The translations under genes were made by a program, and so were the position numbers. Under the pieces are notes generated by a model. It saw only the letters and a list, made by a program, of their open reading frames with translations. It was not told the DNA's origin and ran no database searches. Of a DNA stretch of 64,000 nt, positions 32,205 to 43,954 are shown piece after piece. Positions within the stretch are counted from its first letter, which is position 1. Each line of letters begins with the position of its first letter. The stretch covers positions 66,802 through 130,801 of the forward strand of contig KQ965752.1 of the NCBI GenBank assembly GCA_001574975.1, in the 5' to 3' direction. Origin of the DNA: Gonapodya prolifera JEL478. Lineage: Eukaryota > Monoblepharomycota > Monoblepharidomycetes > Monoblepharidales > Gonapodyaceae.

Positions 32205-34090
32205 GCTAATGTCCACTTTATGAAGGATGCGGGGTGGGGAGAGAGTAGAGACTTTGAGGTACACCGATCGTTGTGGCAGGGGAGAGTTGCCGTACTACGG
32301 GCGTTTTATTGACGGAAGGGTTTTTTTTTTCTCTTGTACGATTGGAATACACGGGGTTGAAAATAAGTAGAAGAGTGCGACTGGGTTTCGAAGCGAGGTC
32401 ATGCTTTAACCTCGTCGCTGCGAATACCGAAAATTGGTTGCGTCATTGGTTGCGACCCTCTGTACAAACAACCCGTCCTCTCGTCTTCCGGTACTCTGAA
32501 TAAAAGAAATTGAAAGTACCCGTGCAGACTGTGGTGTGTGTTTTTTACAAGGGTACTAGCATTTACGGAGAAATGTCCAACCGATGCTGCACCCGTGAAA
32601 CGACGGTAAGGATTTTCGCGAAAACTTGCCACCGTGTTCTGGGGATCCAAAATCAAGATTCATGTTGCCGATGCAAACTATTCTAAAGCAAAAGTGAAAC
32701 AACCAAGAAAGCTGGCTTCAAGAGACACTGAAAGAGTTCGACGTTGTTGGATGCGAGAGCAGACACACTGCTTTCATCTCAGTTCAAAAAAAACAAATTT
32801 TGAGTGCATGTCAAGAAAGCTACCTTGCAAGAAGCAGCTCTTCAAAATTGATTTAAATGGAGAGAATTGGGTGACGTCAGATCCCATGAAACTGTGTCTG
32901 TTGAAAGAATGGAAACTTGCGCTGTGACTTTTGCTAATAACTAACAATCTGCGCAAGCTTGTTTCATGCGATTGCTAAAATCTCAGGTCAGTTGGAATCA
33001 TTTCACCAGATAAAGCTCTCGACCATGTTGATAAGCTCGACTTTATCTGACTGTGATGCTCCAAGTTGAGTCACCAACTGTAATACAGTACAGGAGACAA
33101 ATTTAGCAACACATGACTACAAGTTTCAAATGAAAACTTCTCTTAAATGTGCTTGCCAGCTTTATGCAAGCGGGATAAATGAGACAAAAGAGAGCTACAG
33201 AGCAATGTCATGTCCTGAGCAACTGCAGTGCCACATGAGGCTGATCTGCTCTGATGGGTATTGCTCTGACGAAAAAGTAGCGGGCAATAACATGTGCACC
33301 CTCATTTGTAAATGGGAGTAAATGCCAAGGAAGGGACATAACTTGGCCAGACCAGATTTACAAAAATTGAAGCCACATGCCTCAAAAATGGTTGATGCAA
33401 GTTATAGTTGATGGTGAGTTCTTCTACAGAGTCCTTCAAATTTGGGACGTATGACTACACATAATGGGTGATGTCAAGTGGCAGTTTGCAAATTAATAAA
33501 AATGTTGCCTCAAGTGTTCTTGTGTTCTTCTAGAATCTGGACCACTCAGCTCATCCACTCAATGAGTGACTGGTGGACTTGAAACGTGTTTTTACACACC
33601 AGTCTTCTCATGACATTGTATGAGGAAGGACAGTCACGAGACAAAAATTGTATACCAGCTTGACGCAATACATGGACAATAAGCGTGTTGCGCATGGATA
33701 AGTTGGTCAGTGGCAACAACGAACAAATGAGCATAACGACGCACGTCAACTGGTGGCAGTTTGCAATTTCGTGAGCGTAGTATCTCGAGTGTAAGTTTTA
33801 TAGCCAAACCCAATGTCATTCGTAAGGTACCCACGCTGGAAGCATTTACCAACTTCACACCACGGCCATGTGTAAAGCGTAGTGCGTATTATTACAAAGT
33901 AAAGTGGCGTTAAGTTTTCTAAACCAAGCCCACCACAAGTAAATAGTCCAACGTAAATACGGAAATGTCCAGCAATGCAGTCCCAGCCCGCGTCATGTCC
34001 AACCGCGATCCAGTCACGCATAAATAATTCCTGTTCCAAGTCCTGGTCAAAGTCCCCACACCCCACTCAAAGGGCAATGGCGACCGGCGT
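32205..34090. other. AT-rich intergenic region, possible relic
   Basis: About 1.9 kb with many stops in all frames and fewer CpG than the flanking genes. I recognise no protein, RNA gene or clear terminal repeat. It could be old degraded repeat sequence like that at 56.6-63.6 kb. Confidence 0.35.
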
Positions 34091-36569
34091 CTACACCGCC
34101 ACAACCACATCCCTCTCCTCACCGCTCGCGAACAGCACCGAGGTCGGGAACATTCCCGACGTGCCTGTCGTGAGGTTACGGCCTGTGGGGATACGCGTGG
34201 TGAGCAAGCTGCACGGAAAGACGTTGGGGGAGGATGAAGGCTCACCTTCCATCCAATTATCATCCACGACCTCGGACACTTCCAGCACGTCACCTGAGGT
34301 GACCTTGAGCTCGTCGTCGGGTCGGTCTTCGGCCGCTACGTTTCCCCACAACAAATTCACAATTCAATGAGTGTTTAACCATCACAATATCCACGACAGA
34401 AGCAACTCACGCGTATACCGCCTCTGCGCAAAATACTTCACGCCCTCCCACCACCCATACTGCACCACGTCCACTCTTGTGCCTCCCGTTGGGGCGCCCT
34501 CGCACACTGGGGGGACGGCTTGCCGGGTGGAGGCCCCATGGGGGGCGCGGTGAGGGTGGGACGAGGACGGGTGGAAGAGCAGGGACGGGGCGAGTGGGCC
34601 GGTGAGGGTTGTGAGGAGGTTCGTGGCTGGGTGGGGGGTGTAGGGGTGAGTGGGAAGGAAGTGGGGGAGAGCAAAGGGGAAAAGAGGGGCGTACCTTCAA
34701 GCCACCCATCATCCAAGATCCTATCCACTCTGACAACGTCTCCCGCCGAGACCAATAGATCTTCAGGTGAGTCGGGGTTCTAACAACACATTATACATCA
34801 ATCATCGCGTCCCGTCAGCAAACAGCAACAGCACCACCACCCCGCCCACACAGATGCACCACACAGCTCACCTGCGCCTTCTGTACCACATAACACACGC
34901 CCTCTTTTGCTTCCCACCGCTCGCTCACTTTCCCACATTCCCACACCAGGGGAACGGCGGTGGCGGTGGCGGTCGATTTCCGCTTACTCCCCGACGCGCG
35001 TCGGCGCTGGGACATCCTTTTGGACTCTCCCTCTCCCACTCCTACACCCGCACCCGCACCCGCACCCGCGGCCGATCCGGCAACGGACATACGCTTGGAA
35101 TCGGCCCCCGCGTACGATTTGCGTCGCGAGGACGAGTCGGTAGAGGGTTTGGAACGGTGCTTGTCCTCGGCGTAAGACATGCGCTTGGACGCCGCCGTCC
35201 CAGGAACAGGGACGGCGAGGGATGCCATTCCCGAGGGGGCCGAAATCCGTTTGCTCGCTCCCCCCGAGGCGCGGCCTTGTTGTTCGGCGTCAAGACCCAG
35301 TCGGGACCGGCGTCTTCCCGACCCGCTCGTCCCCACGGACGCCCTACTCCTCCTATTCTCATTAAACCCACCCTGTCCAATCTCACCACTGGCCAAAAAC
35401 CCGCCTATAATATCCCCCTCGGCGACCTCAACGTCCGGAGACGCGAGCTCGCCCTCTGAGGGCCATGAGGTGGTGGTGGAGGCTGAAAGGGCCCGCATTA
35501 CCCTGGTGGGTGGGGTTGCAGGGATGGGTGCGGGGGTGGGGTACAGGGAGGAGGAGGGGTAAGAGGAGGATGGAGGAGCGCCGAACGAGTGCATGGTATG
35601 TGCAGCCGCGGGGTGTGCGAGTGCGAGGGCGAGGGGGTGTGGGAACCCGCCTGAGGGTGGGCTGTCTTCGGGGCTTGGCATTTTGTGGTACGCCCTACCC
35701 CCGCCTGCAGCAGGGAAGGGCAGGACGGGCTCGGACCCGCGGCCGAGGATGGTCGAGAATAGGGTGTGTCCGCGGGGGAATCCCAGGGGTGTTCCTGGTG
35801 GTGCCCCATCCATGTAGTCGTGCGTGGGCCAGGCGGTGTGGGATCCAATCTCGATCTCGGGCGATGCATGTTTCTGCTCACGACCGCGACGACGACGTGC
35901 ACGAACGTATAAGACGGTCACGGCCCCGATAGCTACGCCGAGAGCTACCATGACGCTGGCCACGGCGACGACGACAGGGCTGCTCGAGATCCCTGCGGCG
36001 CCGCCCCCCGACTGCGAGTTTTGGTTTGAGGAGGGTCCGAGTTGGGCGATGTCCGAGGTGGTGAGGAAAGAGGAAGTGGAGGTGGGGAAAGAGGAGGTGG
36101 TAGAGCGGGAGATGGCGGCTTGGGGTGTGACAGCGTTTCGGGCGGATGTGGGGGCGGCGGCAAGAGCTGCTGCGGAGGTAGGTTGCACAGCGGGTGCAGT
36201 TGTTGCAGCGGGGGGAGGTGCTTGTGCTTGCGACGTCGGTGCAGTAGCTTGGACAGTGGTAGTCGCCACAGCGGGGGCCGGGGGAGGGGGTGGAGGTGCC
36301 GCTGCAGGAGGGGGAGGGGGAGTGGCTGCCGGAGGGGGTGGAGGCGGGACAGCGGGAGTTGGAGACGCAGCCGAAGATGTGGGTTGGCCTTGTCCGTTGC
36401 CGTTGCCCCCGCCCCCGCCGACGTTTGGTTGCTGCGTGGGAGTTAACTGGGGCTGGTCCCGCGACAAGGCAGGGAAGGAGGTGGTCGCAGGCCCGGCACC
36501 ACCACCCCCGCCCCCATCGGCCAACGTCGCAGTTGCCATCGCAGTTTGCGAGTCTCTGGATGTGGCCAT
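34091..36569 (-). CDS. Single-pass membrane protein with two cytosolic SH3 domains (array member A)
   Basis: The first exon (36569-34872) encodes a Pro/Ala/Thr-rich ectodomain with polyproline runs (PPPPPPAATPPPPP), one membrane helix near residues 198-222 (VVVAVASVMVALGVAIGAV), a basic stop-transfer (RARRRRGR), and a 340-residue Ser/Arg-rich cytosolic linker. The first SH3 spans GVCYVVQKAQ, NPDSPEDLLVSAGDVVRVDR and DDGWLEG across exons 1-2. A linker exon (VDVVQYGWWEGVKYFAQRRY) leads to the second SH3: EDRPDDELKVTSGDVLEVSE, DNWMEG, then RNLTTGTSGMFPTSVLF. SH3 domains bind proline motifs. No cleavable signal peptide is seen, so the membrane helix probably acts as a signal anchor. It is parallel to two paralogues at 39.0-41.0 and 41.8-44.0 kb. 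Reading frames are intact. Confidence 0.8.
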
Positions 36570-36928
36570 TGTGTATAACGGGACGGCAACGGGAGCAGTT
36601 ACCGGTGACCAGGTGCAAGCCGTCGGAACAACTCGCGGTCCTTACCGTTGGGTGCGATCTCAGAGTCCTTGCCCAGTGTGCGTGCGGGCCTGCGACGATT
36701 CGTAACGGGTAAGGCGATTCGGGTGACAGCAAAGCGTCAGGTGAGCTGGATTTGAGGGGTGCAGCTGCGCGCCTTCGTGTGCCTAGTGTGCAAAAGGTCT
36801 CCGATGCAAGCTCAAATCGAAGATGCAAAGACTAGTACCACTCTTTTCCTATCTTTCTCGTAGCTATCGGTTAGTGTACCGTCACCTCGCTGATACAATT
36901 CCCCGCAAGAATATGAGGGGAACGACAT

Positions 36929-37165
36929 TCACCCGTCCCTTGGTCGCCTCACCTTCCAAATGCGGAACAGAGTGAATGCCTCCCAAACAATCACACCCGC
37001 CACACCCGCACACGCCACGCTCTCCCACAGTGCGCCCAGGTGACGCAGCATCCGCGGCCGTTCGTCACGAGATTGCACAAGGTGGTCGAGGAATATGATA
37101 TGCAGAGATATCAGACAAACAAACAGATATAATTCAACACTTCTGACTTTGGTCGTTCGCTTCAA
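36929..37165 (-). CDS. Small hydrophobic protein, possible exon
   Basis: A 78-codon frame with two hydrophobic segments (YLFVCLISLHIIFLDHL and SVACAGVAGVIVWEAF) and a basic end (WKVRRPRDG). It could be a small membrane protein or the last exon of something longer; the upstream sequence gives no clear partner. Low support. Confidence 0.25.
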   Translation of the reverse strand: MKRTTKVRSVELYLFVCLISLHIIFLDHLVQSRDERPRMLRHLGALWESVACAGVAGVIVWEAFTLFRIWKVRRPRDG

Positions 37166-37665
37166 GCTTCTTCAAGCATGAGCCAACTCAACAGTCTCGT
37201 CTTATGTAGCAAAATTTACAGCTAATTCAATTGTTAATTGAGGGCAGCTATATCCTGGGTCTGAGTCTTTTTTTTCGGCAACCTCGGTTCATCTCCGCCC
37301 GGGTAATCTTCGCAGCATCCACCGACCTTTCTCCCATCACTGCTGGCATCCCGTTGACAGCTCCCCGACGCTCTACGCAGAGAACTCACGATGCAGCGCC
37401 TACAGAACATTGCCATGACAGAGGTCATCTCGGTGGGTTCTGAGGTGTCGACACCTGTGGCCTGCCTTCACCCTCGCAATTTTCTGCCATGATGCCAATA
37501 CACAGAAGCTCGCCAAGGCAGCCAGGAAGATTGAGTCTTGATTCTCAGTTGGTGGGAGCACTGCAGTATTGGCAGAGGCATGTGAGATCGTGGTAAGTAG
37601 CCATTCAACGTCCCATTAATGGCCATATTGTTTCACATCATTGATTCGTTCTTCCACGCACTAGT

Positions 37666-38309
37666 TCAAATCCGAGACCAACGTCCTCCAGCATCTGTCA
37701 TTTCCTCCTACACCAGACGCTATTGCTGCCCTTGTGGGTGCTTCGGAGACCGCCAGCTTCGGCCTCGGGCCTGAGAGTGTGATGGACGAGACGTTCAGGA
37801 GAGCAATGGCGCTGGATCCCTCCAAGTTCTGGCACCGCTTGCCAATAGAGGAGATTCCCAGGGAGGCACAGAGGACTCTTCTGACCCGTTTTGATGTATG
37901 GGAAAGAGAAAGTCGTGTTTGATTGAGCCTCTGCTTTTCAAGGAGCCTACAGTCGAGGTTGAGGATAGTGGCATGTCAGAGATCTCTTCCAAACTCAACG
38001 TCCAATGGGCCGCGTTCTACTCAGATGTGGAACACGTCATCGCGGAGGTCACGCAGGGATAACGGATCACTTTGACGTACAACCTCTTGGCTGGTAAGAT
38101 CATGCAAGAAACTACATTTTGTTTTGTATCTCTATCGCTCAAACCTTTGATCGCCACGTCACTCGCCAGAACCTGACGCAGAAGAGCCTTCTCTGCCGTT
38201 GGTTGACCCACATTCCATCGCACTCATTACAAAGTTCTCTGAGGCGTTTAAGGGGCCTGCGCTCACTCTGAAAATCCTCTGGGCTGGGTGTGCGTTCATG
38301 ACGTAGGTT
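37666..38309 (+). pseudogene. Remnant of a fungal 2-oxoglutarate/Fe(II) oxygenase
   Basis: Two blocks match a widespread fungal prolyl-hydroxylase-like family: SASFG-type ETASFGLGPESVMDETFRRA with ALDPSKFW (37735-37830), and NVQWAAFYSDVEH followed by RITLTYNLL (38000-38090). Between the blocks, families normally have the nucleotide-independent core with YGPGGFF and HxDTPR, the first iron ligands; that part is missing here. A TAA stands where GHR is expected, immediately before RITLTYN. Both defects would remove activity, so the gene is dead. A possible first exon lies at 37391-37600. It sits between array members A and B and may be an independent insertion or duplicate. Confidence 0.6.
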
Positions 38310-39022
38310 CTTCTGTACATTACGACGGAGGTTCTTGGTACAACGTTTAGATACTCCATTAATCTTAGTACCCCTGCATCGATACCGACCTCTTATCCCC
38401 CACTGTTGCCAGGTTTATTGTAAGGAAGGGACCAGATGCTGTGATGGTGGAGGTCGCCTGCGCACTTGGTCTGGAGGTGCACGTACGTGTGTTGTGTTGG
38501 CTGAAGCTGAAAGGAAAGGGTGGGGGTACAAGCATGAGAAAAACGAAGACCCTTGGCATCACTCACGCGTGGAGCAAAAGTGCACCATCAAAGGAGGTGT
38601 TGTTGCCGAAGACTTGCATGCAAAAGTTCAGAGTGACGGCTCAGTGCAACATTCATTCATTCACTTCATTACATATCACACCATTCACCTATTCATCCGA
38701 TAAAAAAACGCATTCAAAACACAAAAGTCCACTGGCATCCCAACAGCCAACCCCCGCAACCAAGTGCGCTCCGACATTGTATGGCAAAATAAACAGTGTC
38801 TGGTGCCGTCCAGCGGTCCCCTCTCCTAAAATGCATCCTCTAGCGTGTATGCTTGTGTGCGTGTTTTTGTGACCAGGTGTAAGCCTCTTGTAGATTTGTG
38901 TCGCGACTCACGCCCCTGCTTCCCGCTGCTCTCTCCTTGCCGTTGCGTCCGCCGTCCGCGACCCCACGCAAGAGGCGACCCTCTACCCGTTCAACCCCTC
39001 CCCCCTCCCGTTCCACGCTGAA
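38310..39022. other. Intergenic, nothing recognised
   Basis: About 700 bp between the oxygenase remnant and the 3' end of array member B. AT-rich, no protein or RNA gene recognised. Confidence 0.4.
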
Positions 39023-41048
39023 TCACAGCGCCATAACAGCCTCATCCTCCCCATCGGCCGCGAACAGCGCCCACGCGGGGAAGTACCCCGTGCGGTTCGT
39101 CGTGAGGTTGTTTCCTAGCGGGCGGGTGAGGTGTGACGACGTGAGNNNNNNNNNNNNNNNNNNNNNNNNNNNNNNNNNNNNNNNNNNNNNNNNNNNNNNN
39201 NNNNNNNNNNNNNNNNNNNNNNNNNNNNNNNNNNNNNNNNNNNNNNNNNNNNNNNNNNNNNNNNNNNNNNNNNNNNNNNNNNNNNNNNNNNNNNNNNNNN
39301 NNNNNNNNNNNNNNNNNNNNNNNNNNNNNNNNNNNNNNNNNNNNNNNNNNNNNNNNNNNNNNNNNNNNNNNNNNNNNNNNNNNNNNNNNNNNNNNNNNNN
39401 NNNNNNNNNNNNNNNNNNNNNNNNNNNNNNNNNNNNNNNNNNNNNNNNNNNNNNNNNNNNNNNNNNNNNNNNNNNNNNNNNNNNNNNNNNNNNNNNNNNN
39501 NNNNNNNNNNNNNNNNNNNNNNNNNNNNNNNNGGGGGGGGGGTTGAGATGGGAAGAGGATGGGTTAGGGGAAGCGGGGAAGAGACGTACCTTCAATCCAC
39601 CCGTCGATGGGCAGTCCGACCACGAGTACGACGTCGCCTGCGCGGACACTGAGTAGGCCTCTGCCGGAGGAATCCTGGCGGTGCATTTGTGTCACGCTAG
39701 ACTCGTAGCCCATTGCAGGCAATTCACCACCATACCCCAAACAACTCACCCGCGATTCCTGCACGACATACAACGCGCCCTGCCTCACTTCCCACCGCTC
39801 CCTCACACCTCCTTTTTTCCACGACACGGAATCCGTGCCCCCGATCTGGGACCTCGAGCTCCACGAGAGCGCCACGCTTGCGGGGACGCGGAAGTTTGAT
39901 AACGAGCCCTGAGAGTACCTGAACGAGCTGTTTGTGCGGGGCGAGAGCTGGGACGAGCCCTGGATTTTGGAGTTGCGCGAGCGGAAGTTGGAGGGCGTGA
40001 TTGTGGAGGTGCTGTCCTTGCTGAACCCGCTCAGGGTCCGGGTCAAGGCGGTGATGTTGGCGGCGCTTAGGCTCGTGGAGGGTTCGGTGGCGCCGATGTA
40101 GTTTGCGACGGTGGAGGGCGGGTATGAGGCGAGTGAGGGCGGGATGGAGAGCTGGTTTTGGTTCTGGTGCAGGTTCCATCCGAGGGATTGGGACATGAAC
40201 CCGGACGAGATCTTGGAAGGTGGGAGGCTGGACGTGTATGTCGTGGAGGGATGCATGCCCGTGGATGTGGGCGAGGGGAGTCGAACGTCGGACATGATGT
40301 TGTGCTGCTGCGAGCCCGAGTTTGATCCCTGGTACCCTTCGTGGATGTGGTTGCCCGCTGCCGTGACGTACTCCGCGGTGGAGATCGTGGTGGCAGGACT
40401 ACGCCCGCCGAGCCATCCGCTGCCAGTGCCGGGCTCGGAATCTGAGAGCCACGAGGAGGACATGGCCTTGTTGACCCGCGTAGAGGAGCGGAAGTTCTCG
40501 GCGTCTGACTTGCGTTTGCGACGGCGCCGGTACACGAGGAGCATGACACCCACGGCAACGATGGCGAGACCCGCGACAATGCCCCCGCCGATCGCGAGGC
40601 CTGAGGTGGAGTCGGAGCCAGTGTTGCCCCCGCCGGCTGGACTGTTCGGGTCCAGGGCTTGCACGCCCCCCGTGCCCGTCGTGNNNGTGCCGGCTGCGCC
40701 AGTGCTGCGAGATGTGGAAGTGCGAGAGGAGGAAGATGAGGATGTGGTTTGCAGTGCGGCCGCGGAGGTCGGAGGTGTGGAGACTGCGACGCCGTTCACA
40801 TCCGACGGGGCCGCAGCCTCCGAAGGAGCCGCCGAGGTTGCTGAGGGGGAGGGTGAAGGGGAGGGTGAAGGAGATGACGAAGCAGGGGCGGGCGCGGAGG
40901 AGGAACCAAGTGCAGCGGAAGATGTGGCCTGTCGACTGGTGGATGTCGGGTTGGCGACCAGCGCGGAGGATGTTCGCGATGCAGCAGACGAAGTGGCAGC
41001 CCCGCCGCCACCGAGTGCGGAAATGAGAGGGTCGAGAATGCCGGACAT
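39023..41048 (-). CDS. Single-pass membrane protein with SH3 domains (array member B), interrupted by gaps
   Basis: The ATG at 41048 opens a Ser/Ala/Thr-rich ectodomain, a membrane helix near residues 150-173 (LAIGGGIVAGLAIVAVGVML) and a basic stop-transfer (YRRRRKRK). A long Ser-rich cytosolic linker follows. The first SH3 starts at GALYVVQESRVSC and continues to SVRAGDVVLVVGLPIDGWIEG, with an inserted loop of about 25 residues (GYESSVTQMHRQDSSG) or an intron that I could not place. The second SH3 lies mostly in the assembly gap 39146-39532; its end is visible as NNLTTNRTGYFPAWALFAAD and the stop at 39023. A three-base gap lies in the ectodomain at 40684-40686. Domain order is the same as in members A and C. 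Confidence 0.75.
39146..39532. other. Assembly gap
   Basis: 387 unknown bases inside array member B, in the part expected to hold the linker exon and the start of its second SH3 domain. A run of ten G follows directly, so a GC-rich or repetitive stretch is the probable cause. Confidence 0.99.
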
Positions 41049-41769
41049 CGTAGAGAGGGCGCGAGTAGGCTACTAGCGAGAGTGCGGGTGTGGATTGGTG
41101 ATCGCGGTTCGCCACGACAATAAAGGGCGCTCAAGTGGTGTGGCACCGGCGCGGACTTTGTTTTTGCACACCAAAAGAAATATCCCGACCAGTGTATCCA
41201 GCAAAAAACGCATCGTCCAAATCGGGTTGTGTCTTCTACTTTTAGCCACCCGTTCTTCTCTGTATCTCCGTCGGGGTCCGGTGGGGTACACGTCACCAGG
41301 TAAATCAACAAGTCCCTGCCAACGTTTTCCCAAGTACGCCAAACAAACAAGCTTCGCAAGCCACACCAGCCGAGCCTCGGACTTCGGAGTTCGGAAAAGC
41401 TCAGTAATTCATGTTATCCTGCTGTTGCTCTGCTTACACTGGCAGCCAAGCCTAGATATACCGAGTACATCCCCATTCGCTCGCATACAACCCAACCCGT
41501 ATTTTCAGCACTGCTTCCAAAAAGAAAATTGCACGAAAAGCCCATCTACCCGACCCGACCAGAAAAAGAAGAAGGCAAAAATGCAGCTGCATGTACATGC
41601 ATGCAATTGTCCGTCCAGCGGGGCCCACTTTTGCCCAGGCGTGTGTTTTGTAAAAAGTGTTTGTCATCGATATCGTGCACCTCTCCCAGTACAACCGTCC
41701 ACCTCCCTCGACCCGTCCCGTAATCACCCCCAGTATCCTTCACTCCAGAGTGAAGACCCGAGAGATCAT

Positions 41770-43954
41770 TCACTCAAGGGCCATCACCGCCTCCGTATCC
41801 CCATCGAACGAGAACAGCACCGACGTCGGGAACAGGCCCACCATGGACGTAGTGAAGTTTCGCCCTTTAGATTCACATGCAAAACCGTGCCATTAGCGTC
41901 GCACAGCAAACCGCCCACTATGGGAGCAAGAGCAAGCGGAAAAACATACCTTGAAGCCAATTCTCACCCACGACGTCATGGATCTCCATAATATCCCCGG
42001 GGGCTACCGACATCTCATCCGTGATCGAATCGTCCACTACCAACACAACCCTATTAATTCCTCCCGCCTCAATCGCACCACGTGCACCAACAACGCACCT
42101 TCATGACCCCTCTGCGCAAAATACCGACTTCCCGCCCACCACGCATACCGCACCACATCCAATTTTGTCGCCCTCGCTTGCACCTTCGGTTCGGTACCCG
42201 CGATCTCGGACGGGTGCACTTGGTGCGCCCCGTGCGGGGATTCGACGGGTTTGGCACGGCCGGGGCGGAAGAGCGTTGATGGAGCCAGGATCCCGAGTTG
42301 CGACGTGCGGAGGTTGCGGGCTGGGGGTGGTGGTTGGATGTGGGGGAAGAGGGGGAGGGGGGGCGTGTAAGCACGTTTTCGGGCAGCACCGAGAAAGAAA
42401 GGGAAGAGAAGAACGTACCTTCGATCCACCCATCCACGGGCAGCGCGCCGACCCACACAACATCACCCGCGGTCACGGACAGTTCTGCAGGCATGTTTGC
42501 CTTCTGCTCATAAATAAGCGTTAGCTCGAAATCCAGCCGTACCGGTTCTCTGTACCCACCCTCGTCTCCTGAACGACATACGACGCGCCCAACGTAACCT
42601 CCCACCGCTCTCTCACATCACTCTTCTGCCAAAACATCCCGCTCGCCACTAGGGGGCTCTTCACATTGCTCCCCAACGAACCCGGCCGGGACCCCGCCGA
42701 CGCGCTCCGGGCCGGCTGGGCCACGTTGGTGTACGCCTCGAGCTCGCCCGAAGAACTGTCGGGGATGAGTTTGACGGAGGGTAAGCGGAACCCGAGCGAA
42801 GGCGGTTTGGACCCGGACCCGTAGGAACCGGATTTACGGCCCAGGGAGGGGAACGCGCCGGCAAGGAGAGTGGGCGAGATGGACTGGTTCCCGCCCCCAA
42901 CGGCGTCGAGCGGGGTGTACTTGGACACCGAGAAGGATTTCTGCAGGCTCGGAGCGAGTTGTTGTACAGGTGCGCCGTCGTCGTCGGTGGTGGTCATGGC
43001 AGAGTGGTACGTGGCGGACCCGATCTGGGATGAGGGAGGGGAGCGGGATGATGCGAAGCTCGGGCGGGCGGATTTGTGTTTGGTCTCTGGAGTGGACCCG
43101 GCGGCGATCATGTCGACGGGCTTTCCCCATGAGTTGAGCGAATCAGACGTCACGACGTCCCTAGCCATGGACGTTTCCATCTGCGGGGTCGGTGATCCGC
43201 GCGTGCCAGCTGCAGCGCCGGTTTCGGCCCTTCCCCACGCGTCCACCTTCCCCACGCGCGACGCGGCGGCCGCTTTACGTTGCCGGGCGGACATTACCCG
43301 CCTGCGGATGACCAGCATGGCGATAGCGAAGAATGCGAGGCAGATCACCGAGACCGAGGCGGCCACGATGATTGTGAGCGAGTTGAGGCCGGATCCAGCT
43401 GCGGCACCGGCAGGGGAGGGTGCGACGAGACCCGGGGCGGATGCGGTGGGTGCACCGACTCCTGGAGGTGCGACAGTAACAGCTCCTCCGGACGCGGGAG
43501 GTGGTGGAGGAGACACCCCTGGTGCGGCTCCGGCGGCCGCAGGGGAACCTCCCGACCCGGACGTATCCCCCGAGCCGCTCGGTGGGGCTGCGGCGGGAGA
43601 GGCCTGCACGTTGTTGACGCCGTCGGGTTGCATGACGGTCGGCGGGGGTGCAGACGCGGGTGGAGGCGAAGACGTGGGGCTGTTTGGTGCATTGGTGGCT
43701 GTGCTTCCCGATTGTGCAGTTGTTGCTCCGGCGGCCTTTGTGCCCGAGGTTGCAGGGGATGGTGGCGGGGGAGGGTTAGTAGAGGGAGGCGCGGCTGCCG
43801 GTGTGGTTGCAGCGGGGGGAGGAGGCGGGGGTGGGGGTGCCGCGGGAGTGGCTGCAGCCGGAGCCGAAGTGGCCGCGCCCCCGAGAAGCGGGTCGACCAA
43901 GTTCGTGACGACGCCGACTACGCCCCCGACGAGACCTCCCACTAAGCCCGACAT
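41770..43954 (-). CDS. Single-pass membrane protein with two cytosolic SH3 domains (array member C)
   Basis: The ATG at 43954 gives a Gly/Val-rich start (MSGLVGGLVGGVVGVV), then a Pro/Ala-rich ectodomain with polyproline, and a membrane helix near residues 191-216 (LTIIVAASVSVICLAFFAIA) followed by RRRVMSARQRK. The cytosolic linker is Ser-rich. SH3-1 is GASYVVQETR, an intron, then KANMPAELSVTAGDVVWVGA and DGWIEG. The linker exon LDVVRYAWWAGSRYFAQRGH matches the one in member A. SH3-2 is DDSITDEMSVAPGDIMEIHD, ENWLQG, an intron, then RNFTTSMVGLFPTSVLF, and the protein ends DTEAVMALE at 41770. All exons join in phase. B and C share the final xDEAVMAL/DTEAVMAL, so they are probably the youngest pair. 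Confidence 0.82.

Noticed and set aside
35824-36705. Long plus-strand frame opposite SH3 array member A (also 40111-41076 and 42870-43958 opposite members B and C)
   Set aside because: These are Gly/Ala/Val-rich shadows produced by the GC-rich, Pro/Ala-coding minus strand. They have no domain, while the minus-strand reading gives a membrane helix and SH3 domains with matching introns.
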